Shown here: one piece after another, positions 32,089 to 40,983 of the stretch
Position numbering within the stretch: the stretch's first letter is position 1
Layout of the letters: every line of letters starts with the position of its first letter
Origin: Paracoccus sp. N5
GTDB taxonomy: Bacteria; Pseudomonadota; Alphaproteobacteria; Rhodobacterales; Rhodobacteraceae
Assembly (NCBI RefSeq): GCF_000371965.1
Contig: NZ_AQUO01000001.1
Span: 62,001-126,000 of the forward strand
Direction of reading: 5' to 3'
Length of the DNA stretch: 64,000 nt
Made by a program: the position numbers and the translations under genes
The notes under the pieces: model-generated
What the model saw: only the letters and a program-made list of their open reading frames with translations
What the model was told of the DNA's origin: nothing
Database searches by the model: none

Positions 32089-32772
32089 TCAGGCCACGCC
32101 CCAGCGGCGCTCCAGTGTCTCGATGGCGGCGATGCGGGCGGCGGTCGGGGGGTGCGAGAGCAGCCAGGCCGGTGCCGTGCCGCGGCCGCCGGCCAGCCCG
32201 TCGAGCTTGCGGAACAGGCTTTTCTGCGGGTCGGTGCCGAAGCCCGCCTTGACCATCAGGGCGCTGGCGAAGGCGTCGGCCTCGAATTCGTCCTGGCGCG
32301 ACAGGCGGGCGGCGACGGCTGCGGCGACCAGATTGGCGATCCAGCCGCCGATGCCGGGCAGGAAGCGGCCCAGCACGCCCGCCAGCGCCATGCGGATGGC
32401 GTTCTGGCCGGCGAAGTCGATCATCCGGCGCCGGGAATGGCCCAGCGAGACATGGCCCAGCTCATGCGCGATCACCGAGGCGAGCTCGGCCTCGGTCACG
32501 CGGCCTTCGTCCAACTTGTCGAGGAAACCGCGGGTCAGAAAGATGCGCCCGTCCGGCACCGCCATGCCGTTCACCGGCGCCACCTCATAGACATGGGCGC
32601 GGATCGGCGGCAGGTCCATGGCGCGGCCCAGCCGCTCGAGCATCGGCGTCAGGCGCGGATGGGTCAGCGGGGTCGAGCGGGTGTTGAGCTCGGCCTTGAG
32701 CCGCCACATGGAAAAGAACCACATCGCGGCCATGTAAAGGATGATGAGCAGGATCGGGGCATAGCGCAGCAT
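32089..32772 (-). CDS. M48-family zinc metallopeptidase
   Basis: This 227-residue membrane-anchored peptidase has an N-terminal hydrophobic helix (YAPILLIILYMAAMWFF) and then a catalytic domain with HELGH at about 103-107 inside LASVIAHELGHVSLGH. A further ligand glutamate is in EFEADAFAS. The family (HtpX/Oma1-like) degrades or processes membrane proteins. The start at MLRYAP is preferred; an ATG 13 codons upstream is possible. Confidence 0.88.
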   Translation of the reverse strand: MLRYAPILLIILYMAAMWFFSMWRLKAELNTRSTPLTHPRLTPMLERLGRAMDLPPIRAHVYEVAPVNGMAVPDGRIFLTRGFLDKLDEGRVTEAELASVIAHELGHVSLGHSRRRMIDFAGQNAIRMALAGVLGRFLPGIGGWIANLVAAAVAARLSRQDEFEADAFASALMVKAGFGTDPQKSLFRKLDGLAGGRGTAPAWLLSHPPTAARIAAIETLERRWGVA

Positions 32773-32856
32773 GGCCCCAATATGGGCCCGCTTTTGCGGT
32801 TCGCCAAGCATAGGTGTCGTCGCGCGGACGGTGAGCCAAGCGCCGGCATGGCGCGC

Positions 32857-34038
32857 CTAGCCGAGCAGGCGCATGGCCTGGGTCAGCCCCTCGAGCGTCA
32901 GGGGCTGCATGCGGTCCTCGAAGATCTCGCGGATCATGGCGATGGAGCGGGTATGGGTCCAATGCGGGCGCGGCACCGGGTTCAGCCAGACATGGTCGGG
33001 CCAGGTCTCGCGCAGGCGGCGGAGCCAGGTTTCACCCGATTCGGGGTTCCAGTGCTCGTTGGCGCCGCCGGGCACTGCGATCTCATAGGGCGACATCGAG
33101 GCATCGCCGACGAAGATCGCCTTGTAGTCGCGGCCGAAGCGGTTGACGACCTCCCAGGTCGGCGTGGTCTCGGTCCAGCGGCGGCGGTTGTCCTTCCACA
33201 GCGCCTCGTAGACGCAATTGTGGAAATAGAAATGCTCCAGGTGCTTGAACTCGGCGCGGGCGGCCGAGAACAGCTCGTCCACCAGCCGGGAATGGTCGTC
33301 CATGCTGCCGCCGGCGTCGAGGAACAGCAGCACCTTCACGGCATTGTGCCGCTCGGGCCGGGTCTGGACGTCGATATAGCCGTGCTCGGCGCTGGCGCGG
33401 ATGGTGCCGGGCAGGTCCAGCTCTTCCAGCGCGCCGTGCCGGGCCCATTGCCGCAGCCGCTTCAGCGCCACCTTGATGTTGCGGGTGCCGAGCTCGACCG
33501 AATCGTCGAAGTCGCGGAACTCGCGCTTGTCCCAGACCTTGACGGCGCGGCGGTGGCGGCTCTCGGCCTGGCCGATGCGCACGCCCTCGGGGTTGTAGCC
33601 ATAGGCGCCGAAGGGCGAGGTGCCGGCGGTGCCGATCCATTTGTTGCCGCCCTGGTGGCGGCCCTGCTGCTCGGCCAGCCGCTCGCGCAGCCGCTTCATC
33701 AGCTCCTCGAAGGAACCGGCGCCCTCGACGGCGGCGCGTTCCTCGGGTGTCAGCAGCTTCTCGGCCAGCTTTTCCAGCCATTCGCGGGGAATCGAAACCT
33801 GATCGACCAGCGATTCGATGGGGATTTCGTCGAGCCCGGCGAAGGCTTCGGCAAAGGCGCGGTCGAATCGGTCGATGTGGCTTTCATTCTTGACCAGCGT
33901 GGCGCGGGCCAGGTGATAGAAGCCCTCGGGCGACCAGTCCGACAGCCCCGCCTTCAGCCCGGCCAGCAGGTCCAGGTATTCGCGCAGGCTGACCGGAACT
34001 CCGTGCCGTCGCAGGCTGTCGAGAAAGGGCCGGAACAT
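32857..34038 (-). CDS. VWA domain-containing protein (CoxE-like)
   Basis: This 393-residue protein has a C-terminal von Willebrand A domain. The metal-site motif appears as DAGGSMDDH (near 255-263), where the usual first serine is replaced by alanine-glycine (DxGGS rather than DxSxS). The later threonine/aspartate part is in VGDASMSPYE. CoxE-type proteins partner MoxR AAA ATPases to insert metals or activate enzymes, but no MoxR gene is in this stretch. The start overlaps the stop of a 61-codon membrane protein gene. Confidence 0.82.
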   Translation of the reverse strand: MFRPFLDSLRRHGVPVSLREYLDLLAGLKAGLSDWSPEGFYHLARATLVKNESHIDRFDRAFAEAFAGLDEIPIESLVDQVSIPREWLEKLAEKLLTPEERAAVEGAGSFEELMKRLRERLAEQQGRHQGGNKWIGTAGTSPFGAYGYNPEGVRIGQAESRHRRAVKVWDKREFRDFDDSVELGTRNIKVALKRLRQWARHGALEELDLPGTIRASAEHGYIDVQTRPERHNAVKVLLFLDAGGSMDDHSRLVDELFSAARAEFKHLEHFYFHNCVYEALWKDNRRRWTETTPTWEVVNRFGRDYKAIFVGDASMSPYEIAVPGGANEHWNPESGETWLRRLRETWPDHVWLNPVPRPHWTHTRSIAMIREIFEDRMQPLTLEGLTQAMRLLG

Positions 34039-34223
34039 CAGCCCATCCGGCTGAGGAGCACGGTCAGGAACAGCCCGGCGACGGTCAGCGCCAGGCCGTG
34101 CGCGGCGGCATATTGCAGCTTGTCGGCCGTGCCGCCGCCGGCTTTCGCGGCGCGGATCCAGCCGATCGCTGCGCCAAGGATGAATGCGGCGATCACGATC
34201 ATGGGGCCGGCATAGCCCCGCAC
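34038..34223 (-). CDS. small two-helix membrane protein
   Basis: This 61-residue protein has two hydrophobic helices, MIVIAAFILGAAIGWI and LALTVAGLFLTVLL, joined by a short basic loop. The start is GTG at 34223 with AGGGGC upstream; an internal ATG at 34202 is the alternative. It overlaps the VWA gene by four bases, so the pair is co-translated. It might anchor the VWA protein at the membrane, but this is inference. Confidence 0.6.
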   Translation of the reverse strand: MRGYAGPMIVIAAFILGAAIGWIRAAKAGGGTADKLQYAAAHGLALTVAGLFLTVLLSRMG

Positions 34224-34308
34224 GACGCCCCTGTCGAGGGGCAGCCCCTTGAACGCGGGCGGGGGGCGGGTTAGTTTTGTTGCAACTTACTATTCGGAGG
34301 GCGTGACG

Positions 34309-35433
34309 ATGGCGCCCAGGCGTCCTGCGGGTGCGGACGCGTTCCCGAGAAAAACGGTCGAGCCTTTCGCCACCCGCCCGGCCGAGGACGGGCCGCTTTA
34401 TGCGGCCTTGGATCTTGGCACCAACAGCTGCCGGATGCTGATTGCCCGCCCCGCGGGCAGCCAGTTCCAGGTGGTTGACAGTTTCTCGAAGCCGGTCCAG
34501 CTGGGCCATGGCCTCGAGGCATCAGGCAGGCTGTCGCGTCCTTCCATGGCGCGGACGGTGCATGCCTTGCAGGTGTGCCGGCGCAAGCTCGAGGCGCATA
34601 ATGTCGCGCATATGCGGCTGGTCGCGACCGAGGCCTGCCGCCGCGCCAGGAACAGCCGCGACTTCCTGCGCATGATCCGACGCGAGACCGGGCTGCCGGT
34701 CGAGATCATCGACGCCGAGGAAGAGGCGCGGCTGGCGGTGATCTCCTGCGCGCCGCTGGTCAGCCAGCGCACCGAGCAATTGCTGGTCGTCGACATCGGC
34801 GGCGGCTCGACCGAGCTGGTCTGGATCGACCTCGAGGAGGTGGACCCCAAGGAACGCTCGCGCGCCATCATGCGGCTGGCGGACGGCTTTCGCGATCCGC
34901 AGCCCGGGGGGGCGCGGGTGGTGGACTGGATCTCGGTGCCGCTGGGCGTGGCCACGTTGCGCGACCAGTTCGAGGATGTCGAGGACGATCAGGGCCGCTT
35001 CGCGCTGATGTCCTGGCATTTCGAGGAGATGCTGTCGGATTTCGCGCCCTATTCGCTGACCGGCGGCCTGCGGGACAGTTTCCAGGTCATCGGCACCTCG
35101 GGCACCGTGACCACGGTGGCGGCCAGCCACCTGGGCCTGCGCCGCTATGACCGGACCAAGGTGGACGGTCTGACCATGACCTCGACCCAGATCGACCGGG
35201 TGATCCGCGACTATCTGTCGCTGGGGCCCGAGGGCCGGCGCGCCGATCCGCGCATCGGCCGCGAGCGTCATGCGCTGATCATGTCGGGCGTGGCGATCCT
35301 GCAGACGCTGATGCGGGTCTGGCCGACGACGCGGCTGTCGGTGGCGGATCGCGGCCTGCGCGAGGGGCTGCTCTATGCGCAGATGGTCAAGGATGGGGTG
35401 CTGGCCCCGGATGGAATGAACGGGGTGGCGTGA
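34309..35433 (+). CDS. Ppx/GppA-family exopolyphosphatase
   Basis: This 374-residue enzyme of the ASKHA fold hydrolyses polyphosphate or pppGpp. ATP-fold motifs are visible: ALDLGTNSCRMLIARP (phosphate 1), VVDIGGGSTELVWID (phosphate 2) and VIGTSGTVTTVAA (adenosine loop). It is shorter than E. coli Ppx and lacks the extra C-terminal domain, as in many alphaproteobacteria. GGAGG lies eight bases before the ATG. It is followed after one base by rlmE, the usual alphaproteobacterial pair. Confidence 0.9.
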   Translation: MAPRRPAGADAFPRKTVEPFATRPAEDGPLYAALDLGTNSCRMLIARPAGSQFQVVDSFSKPVQLGHGLEASGRLSRPSMARTVHALQVCRRKLEAHNVAHMRLVATEACRRARNSRDFLRMIRRETGLPVEIIDAEEEARLAVISCAPLVSQRTEQLLVVDIGGGSTELVWIDLEEVDPKERSRAIMRLADGFRDPQPGGARVVDWISVPLGVATLRDQFEDVEDDQGRFALMSWHFEEMLSDFAPYSLTGGLRDSFQVIGTSGTVTTVAASHLGLRRYDRTKVDGLTMTSTQIDRVIRDYLSLGPEGRRADPRIGRERHALIMSGVAILQTLMRVWPTTRLSVADRGLREGLLYAQMVKDGVLAPDGMNGVA

Positions 35434-35434
35434 G

Positions 35435-36223
35435 ATGAGCGACGACAAGAAGCCGGGCGGCACGAAGAAAAGCTCGGGGCGCGGCCAGCGCGACCTGCGG
35501 GTGCGGGTCAAGACCGCCAAGGGGCGCAAGCTGTCGAGCACGCTCTGGCTGGAGCGGCAGCTGAACGACCCCTATGTCGCGCGGGCGAAACGCGAGGGCT
35601 ATCGCGGCCGCGCCGCCTTCAAGATCCTGGAACTGGACGACAAGTATCATTTCCTGGTTCCCGGCGCCCGCGTGGTCGACCTGGGCTGCGCGCCGGGCGG
35701 CTGGTGCCAGGTTGCCGTGGCGCGGGTGAATGCCTTGGGCGAGAAACCCGGCAAGAAGGTCGGCACCGTGCTGGGCGTGGACCTGCAAGAGGTCGATCCC
35801 ATCGCCGGGGCCGAGATCCATCAGCTGGACTTTCTGTCGGAAGGCGCGGACGAGCAGGTCAAGGCCTGGCTGGGCGGGCGCGCCGATGTGGTGATGTCGG
35901 ACATGGCGGCGGCCTCGTCCGGGCACAAGGGCACCGACCATCTGCGCATCGTGGCGCTGGTCGAGGCGGCGGCGCAGCTGGCCTTCGACGTGCTGGAGCC
36001 GGGCGGCACCTTCGTTGCCAAGGTGCTGGCGGGGGGCGCGGAAAACGAGATGCAGGCGATGCTGAAGCGCAATTTCCGCAAGGTGGCGAATGTGAAGCCT
36101 CCGGCCAGCCGCTCGGATTCCTCCGAGAAATTCGTCGTCGCGCAGGGATTCCGTGGCCGGGATGCGGACAGCAAGGAAGGGGCTGCCGAGGTTTGGCCCG
36201 AGGATGGCGACGCCGCGCGTTGA
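35435..36223 (+). CDS. rlmE: 23S rRNA (uridine-2'-O)-methyltransferase RlmE
   Basis: This 262-residue FtsJ-family enzyme is predicted to methylate the 2'-OH of U2552 in 23S rRNA. The SAM site is VVDLGCAPGGWCQVAV, and the catalytic tetrad region includes VMSDMAAASSGHKGTDHLRI and FVAKVLAGG. The basic N-terminal tail is typical. The C-terminal about 35 codons (from SSEKFVVAQGFRGRDAD) are the source of decayed tandem copies that follow the gene. The normal end of the family comes near AQGFRG, so the last 20 residues may be a recent extension. Confidence 0.95.
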   Translation: MSDDKKPGGTKKSSGRGQRDLRVRVKTAKGRKLSSTLWLERQLNDPYVARAKREGYRGRAAFKILELDDKYHFLVPGARVVDLGCAPGGWCQVAVARVNALGEKPGKKVGTVLGVDLQEVDPIAGAEIHQLDFLSEGADEQVKAWLGGRADVVMSDMAAASSGHKGTDHLRIVALVEAAAQLAFDVLEPGGTFVAKVLAGGAENEMQAMLKRNFRKVANVKPPASRSDSSEKFVVAQGFRGRDADSKEGAAEVWPEDGDAAR

Positions 36224-36705
36224 GCGGGCAGGTCGCGCTTCTCCGAGACGCTCGTCGTGGCGCAGGGGGTCGTGGGTGAGGCGGGTGAGGCGGAGGGCAG
36301 GCCGAGCCTTGACCCGAGGCTGGCGGCGCCGCGCGTGGGGCGGAAGGGTCGGTGCCATCGCGAAGCCGGTCGCGGCGCAGGGGTTCCGTGGCCGGATCCC
36401 GGTGGTGCGGAGGGCGGATTTCGCGGCGAAGGCATGACGCCGCGCGCCGGGCGGGTCGGGTTCTGTAGAGACGCTTGTCGTGAGGCAGGGCTTCCGCGGC
36501 CGGGATGCGGGTGGCGGCGGGCGGATGCCGGGATGGTGCCCCCGGTTCTGGCGCAACGCCGCGCGTTGAGCAGCCAAGGGATTCTCCGAGAAGCCGCCTG
36601 TCGCACAGATTCCGCCGCCGGGCGGTGAAGATGACGTCGCGGGACTGTCGAGCCCGGCCTCAGGCGTGGCGGCGACGCCGCGCGCTGACGAGCGGGGCAG
36701 CCGGG
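36118..36705. repeat. five decayed tandem copies of the rlmE 3' end
   Basis: A unit of about 108-120 bp recurs, with CTCCGAGA-like starts at 36121, 36241, about 36355, about 36463 and 36583. Each unit runs through a block like GCGCAGGGATTCCGTGGCCG and ends in a block like GACGCCGCGCGTTGAGCGGG. The first unit is the 3' end of rlmE; the others are diverged and non-coding. The 485-bp gap 36224-36708 between rlmE and the AraC gene contains nothing else. Confidence 0.75.
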
Positions 36706-36708
36706 CGG

Positions 36709-37788
36709 TCAGCCCTCCTGCGCCGGCGGCTCGCCGCGCATCAGCGCACGATAGCCTTCGGGCGTGCGGCCGGTCGCGGCCAGGAAGGCGCGCATGAAAT
36801 GGCCGAGCCCGGCATAGCCCAGTTCCTCGGCGATCTCGGGAATGGACCGCGTGCTGCCGCGCAGCGCCTCGGTCGCCAATTGCAGCCGCAGGTCGTAGAG
36901 CAGCTCCAGCGCGCTGCGTCCCCGGCTTTGCCGGCAGGCGCGGTCGAGTTGCGCCAGCGAACAGCCCAAGGCCCGCGCCATCTCGGCGATGGTGCGGTTG
37001 GCCGCCATGTCGCAGCCGGCGAGCGCCAGGAACCGCTCGGTCAGCGGCCGCGCCCCGGCGAGGCTGTCGCTACGCGGGTCGGCATGGCCCTGGCGCTCCT
37101 CGAGCCGCGACAGTGCCACGGCGATCAGGCCCAGCTGATAGGGCGTGGCGCCATTGCCGCCGGGATCGCGGGCCGCGCCCTCGGCCAGTGCCAGGATGGC
37201 GGGGTCGAGAATCGCAGCATCCTCGGACGCCGGCCAGCCGCTGCGGAACGCCTTGGGCAGGGGCTGCGCGCCGACCCAGGCGGGCGGGATCAGCAGCGTC
37301 TGGCCCTGGACATCGGGCGGCGGCTTCAGGGAAAAGGCGGTGCCGGCCGGGATGAAGGCAATGCGGCCGGCGGTCAGGACATGGGCCTGGCGCGGAAATT
37401 CGACGCTGACCGCGCCGGCGACAGGGCGGATCAGCACATGATCGCCGCGCACGCGCGGGCTGGGCGGCGTCTTGCGGCCCCGCACCGGCCCGCCCCAGTG
37501 AAACCCCGAGAGCGGCAGCAGCCGAAGCCCGTCGCCCGGACGGCCGCGCGGCAGCATCCCGGTCCGTGGCGGAGCAGCCTCGGCTGGCCCGAGCGGGGCG
37601 GCGATCACCGGCGCCAGCACCGAAACCGGCCTGTCGTCGGCGGGGGTGGCCGATGGCTCGGCCTGCGGCAGGCGCGGATCGGTGGCGGCCGGGTCCATGA
37701 TCCCCGGCGCACTGATACCGGCTGCCCGCAGCCGTTGTGTGCCGGGATCCGAATCAAAATTGACAAAGGCGCGAATAGCTTCGTTCAT
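36709..37788 (-). CDS. AraC-family transcriptional regulator
   Basis: This 359-residue regulator has a C-terminal double helix-turn-helix of the AraC type (about 260-350). The first helix pair is around TIAEMARALGCSLAQLDRAC and the second around STRSIPEIAEELGYAGLGHF, followed by MRAFLAATGRTPEGYR. The middle region (about 110-170) looks like a small cupin-type sensor (VSVEFPRQAHVLTAGRIAFI). The first 80 residues are proline-rich and low in structure. No target gene is evident: the upstream gene miaA reads the same way and is unrelated. Confidence 0.88.
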   Translation of the reverse strand: MNEAIRAFVNFDSDPGTQRLRAAGISAPGIMDPAATDPRLPQAEPSATPADDRPVSVLAPVIAAPLGPAEAAPPRTGMLPRGRPGDGLRLLPLSGFHWGGPVRGRKTPPSPRVRGDHVLIRPVAGAVSVEFPRQAHVLTAGRIAFIPAGTAFSLKPPPDVQGQTLLIPPAWVGAQPLPKAFRSGWPASEDAAILDPAILALAEGAARDPGGNGATPYQLGLIAVALSRLEERQGHADPRSDSLAGARPLTERFLALAGCDMAANRTIAEMARALGCSLAQLDRACRQSRGRSALELLYDLRLQLATEALRGSTRSIPEIAEELGYAGLGHFMRAFLAATGRTPEGYRALMRGEPPAQEG

Positions 37789-37886
37789 CTGGCATGGTTT
37801 CCAGCAAATCCATGAAGATAACGTAAACTTCGGACCAGGGTTCCTGAAGAGTTTATTCAGCCTGTGGTTGCGAATTGTTCAATATG

Positions 37887-38780
37887 TCACATTTGCGTGA
37901 CGGATCGCGGCCCGATCTGCACCGGCTGCCAGTCGCGCAGCCGGCCGCGAAAGAAGCTGCGCTGCGCCTTGGCATATTGCCGCGTGGCGATGATCGCCTG
38001 CGCGACGGCCTCCTCGAGGCTGCAGCGGCCTTGCAGATGCGCGACCAGTTCCGGTGCGCCGATGGCCTTGGCCCAAAGCGCCGCGGCATCCCAGCGCGGC
38101 AGCATGGCCCGCACCTCGTCCAGCGCGCCCTGGGCCAGCATCTGGCGAAAGCGCCGCTCGATCCGGTCGGCAAGCCAGTCGCGGTCGGCCTGCAGGACCA
38201 GCCGATGCGCGCGCCCGGCCGGGATCAGCGGCGGCGGGGTTTCGTCCTGCCAGGCCGAGATGCCGCGGCCGGTCGCCTGCAGCACCTCCCAGGCGCGCTG
38301 CACGCGCACCGGGTTTTTCAGGTCGATGCGCGCCCGCGTGGCCGCGTCCAGATCGGCGATCATCCGCGCCAGGCCCTCGGGGCTGCGGTTCAGCGCATCG
38401 GCGCGGGTGCGGATCTGCGGAGGGGTCGGCGGGATCGCGGCCAGCCCGGCCGTCAGCGCATGCATGTAAAGCCCGGTGCCGCCGGTCACGATCAGCCGGC
38501 CGGGCAGGGCCGCCACCTCGGAGAGCCAGGCGCCCACGGAATAATCCCGGCCGGGCGCGACATGGCCGTAAAGCGCATGCGGCGCGCGCGCCTCGTCCTC
38601 GGGACCGGGGCGGGCGGTCAGTACGCGCCAGCAGGACCAGACCTGCAAGGCATCGGCATTGACCACGGTGCCGCCCTGCGCCTCGGCGATGCGCAGCGCC
38701 AGCGCGGACTTGCCGCTGGCGGTCGGGCCGGCGATCAGCACATGGCGCGCCGGATCCAGCGTGGCGATCAGACTATCCAT
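37887..38780 (-). CDS. miaA: tRNA dimethylallyltransferase
   Basis: This 297-residue enzyme transfers a dimethylallyl group to A37 of tRNAs reading UNN codons. The P-loop is GPTASGKS (18-25), followed by VNADALQVW, which matches the usual NADSMQVY with changes at two positions, and VGGTGLYM as VTGGTGLYMHAL. The C-terminal RRRYAKRQ-type segment appears as TRQYAKAQRSFFR. The start at 38780 is used; the frame is open much further upstream, antisense to pyrH. It is divergent from pyrH. Confidence 0.94.
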   Translation of the reverse strand: MDSLIATLDPARHVLIAGPTASGKSALALRIAEAQGGTVVNADALQVWSCWRVLTARPGPEDEARAPHALYGHVAPGRDYSVGAWLSEVAALPGRLIVTGGTGLYMHALTAGLAAIPPTPPQIRTRADALNRSPEGLARMIADLDAATRARIDLKNPVRVQRAWEVLQATGRGISAWQDETPPPLIPAGRAHRLVLQADRDWLADRIERRFRQMLAQGALDEVRAMLPRWDAAALWAKAIGAPELVAHLQGRCSLEEAVAQAIIATRQYAKAQRSFFRGRLRDWQPVQIGPRSVTQM

Positions 38781-38864
38781 GCGGGCGGGAAAGCGGGCTG
38801 TTGAACATGGCCCCTGTTTGCGACATTTTGCGCGGCAATGAAACCGCCGCGAAAAGGTAGAACC

Positions 38865-39599
38865 ATGTCGGACAGCGCCCCCCAGAATCCCGGAAAATAC
38901 TCTCGCGTCATGCTGAAGATTTCGGGAGAGGCGCTGATGGGCGACCAGGGCTACGGCCTGCACCCCCCGACCGTCGCCCGCATCGCGCAGGAGGTCCGCT
39001 CGGTCCATGACATGGGGGTCGAGATCTGCATGGTCATCGGCGGCGGCAACATCTTCCGCGGCCTGCAAGGCAGCGCCCAGGGCATGGAGCGGGCGACCGC
39101 CGACTACATGGGGATGCTGGCCACGGTGATGAACGCGCTGGCGATGCAGGCGGCGCTGGAGGCGGAAAAGATCCACACCCGCGTCATCTCGGCGATCCGC
39201 ATGGACGAGGTGGCCGAGCCCTATATCCGCCGCCGCGCCGTCCGCCACCTGGAGAAGAAGCGCGTCTGCATCTTCGCCGCCGGCACCGGCAACCCCTATT
39301 TCACCACCGACACCGCGGCGACGCTGCGCGCCAACGAGATGAACTGCGAGGCGATCTTCAAGGGCACCAAGGTCGATGGCGTCTATGACAAGGACCCGAA
39401 GAAGTTCCCCGACGCGAAACGCTATGACGATGTGACCTATGACGAGGTGCTGCAGAAGCACCTGGGGGTCATGGACGCCTCGGCCATCGCGCTGGCGCGG
39501 GACAACGACCTGCCGATCATCGTCTTCTCGCTGGACGAGCCGGGCGGGTTCCGGGGGATTCTCGCCGGAAGCGGCACTTATACGCGGGTGCATGGCTAA
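38865..39599 (+). CDS. pyrH: UMP kinase
   Basis: This 244-residue amino-acid-kinase-fold enzyme phosphorylates UMP to UDP. Landmarks are KISGEALMGD near the N-terminus, IGGGNIFRG for phosphate binding, the FTTDTAATLRANE segment and KVDGVYDKDPKK. The start is set at MSDSAPQ with AAAGGT seven bases before; an earlier ATG is weaker. It opens the conserved pyrH-frr-uppS-cdsA-dxr-rseP-bamA run. Confidence 0.97.
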   Translation: MSDSAPQNPGKYSRVMLKISGEALMGDQGYGLHPPTVARIAQEVRSVHDMGVEICMVIGGGNIFRGLQGSAQGMERATADYMGMLATVMNALAMQAALEAEKIHTRVISAIRMDEVAEPYIRRRAVRHLEKKRVCIFAAGTGNPYFTTDTAATLRANEMNCEAIFKGTKVDGVYDKDPKKFPDAKRYDDVTYDEVLQKHLGVMDASAIALARDNDLPIIVFSLDEPGGFRGILAGSGTYTRVHG

Positions 39600-39679
39600 A
39601 ATGCCCGCATAGGCTTTGCCATGCCGGCCCGGCTCGGCTAAGAACGCTGAAAACCACAGCACAGAGGCCATGACCCTAC

Positions 39680-40243
39680 ATGTCCGACGAGATCGAGATC
39701 GACACCGACGACCTGGAACGCCGCATGAAGGGCGCGATGGATTCGCTGCGCCATGAATTCGCCTCGCTGCGCACCGGCCGCGCCTCGGCTAGCATGGTCG
39801 AGCCGATCATGGTCGATGCCTATGGCTCGCCCACGCCGATCAACCAGATCGGCACCGTGAACGTGCCCGAGCCGCGCATGGTGACGATCAACATCTGGGA
39901 CAAGGCGCTGGTCGGCAAGGCCGAGAAGGCGATCCGCGATTCCGGCCTGGGCATCAACCCGCAGCTCAACGGCACCATCATCATGCTGCCGATCCCCGAG
40001 CTGAACGAGGAGCGCCGCCGCGACCTGACCCGCGTTGCCGCGCAATATGCCGAACATGCCCGCGTCGCCATCCGCAACGTCCGCCGCGACGGCATGGACC
40101 AGATCAAGAAGGCCAAGGGCTCGGGCATGTCCGAGGACGACCAGAAGTTCTGGGAATCGGCCGTGCAGGAGCTGACCGACAAGATGATCGCCGCGGTCGA
40201 CCAGGCGCTTGAGAGCAAGCAAGCCGAAATCATGCAGGTCTGA
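39680..40243 (+). CDS. frr: ribosome recycling factor
   Basis: This 187-residue protein splits post-termination ribosomes with EF-G. It shows the family pattern: LRTGRASASMVEPIMVDAYG near the first long helix, then INPQLNGTIIMLPIPELNEE and RRDLTRVAAQYAEHARVAIR, ending with long helices. Length is standard. It lies 80 bp after pyrH and just before uppS. Confidence 0.97.
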   Translation: MSDEIEIDTDDLERRMKGAMDSLRHEFASLRTGRASASMVEPIMVDAYGSPTPINQIGTVNVPEPRMVTINIWDKALVGKAEKAIRDSGLGINPQLNGTIIMLPIPELNEERRRDLTRVAAQYAEHARVAIRNVRRDGMDQIKKAKGSGMSEDDQKFWESAVQELTDKMIAAVDQALESKQAEIMQV

Positions 40244-40248
40244 TCCGG

Positions 40249-40983
40249 ATGGCCGAAACCGCAGCCAGCCTGAGCAATACCGGCGGCGGGGAACAGCGCC
40301 CCCGTCACGTCGCCATCATCATGGATGGCAACGGCCGCTGGGCCAAGAACAAGGGCTGGCCGCGGCTTGTCGGCCACCGGCGCGGCGCCGAGCGCGTCAA
40401 GCAGATCGTGCGCGCCTGTCCCGACATGGGGGTGAACTGGCTGACGGTCTATGCCTTCTCGACCGAGAACTGGAAGCGCTCGACCGAGGAGGTGCTGGGC
40501 CTGATGGGCATCTTCGCCCGCTATATCGAGCGCGAGGCCGACGGGTTGGCGGCCGAGGGCGTGCGTATGCGCTTCATCGGCGGGCGCGAGCGGCTGGACC
40601 CCAAGCTGCAACGGCTGATGGCCGGGATCGAGGCGCGCACTGCCGGCAATACCCGGCTGAACCTGACGGTGGCGATCAATTACGGCGGCCGGGACGAGTT
40701 GGTGCGGGCGGCGGCGCGGCTGGCGCAGCGCATGGCCCGGGGCGAGATCGCCGAGCCGGCCGAGGCCGACCTGGCCGATTGCCTGGACACCGCCGGCCAT
40801 CCCGATCCGGACTTGGTGATCCGCACCTCGGGCGAGACGCGGACCTCGAATTTCCTGCCCTTCCAGGCGGCCTATTCCGAATATGAATTCACCAGGGTGC
40901 TGTGGCCCGATTTCACGCCCGAGCACCTGGCCGAGATCCTCGACCGTTTCGGGTTGCGCGAGCGGCGCTTCGGCGGCGCATGA
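40249..40983 (+). CDS. uppS: undecaprenyl diphosphate synthase (isoprenyl transferase)
   Basis: This 244-residue cis-prenyltransferase makes the C55 lipid carrier for peptidoglycan synthesis. Motifs are IIMDGNGRWAKNKGWPRLVG (catalytic Asp and substrate P-loop), TVYAFSTENWKRS, and the C-terminal DPDLVIRTSGETRTSNFLPF. It overlaps cdsA by four bases (ATGA) and starts five bases after frr. Confidence 0.97.
   Translation: MAETAASLSNTGGGEQRPRHVAIIMDGNGRWAKNKGWPRLVGHRRGAERVKQIVRACPDMGVNWLTVYAFSTENWKRSTEEVLGLMGIFARYIEREADGLAAEGVRMRFIGGRERLDPKLQRLMAGIEARTAGNTRLNLTVAINYGGRDELVRAAARLAQRMARGEIAEPAEADLADCLDTAGHPDPDLVIRTSGETRTSNFLPFQAAYSEYEFTRVLWPDFTPEHLAEILDRFGLRERRFGGA

Noticed and set aside
36118..36705. 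CRISPR array
   Set aside because: The units are long (over 100 bp) and degenerate throughout, with no short conserved repeats and unique spacers, and no cas genes are present. They derive from the rlmE 3' end.
38781..38864. Promoter for pyrH (TTGAAC followed by an A/T-rich stretch)
   Set aside because: The -10 box is unclear and the spacing uncertain, so it was not listed as a feature.
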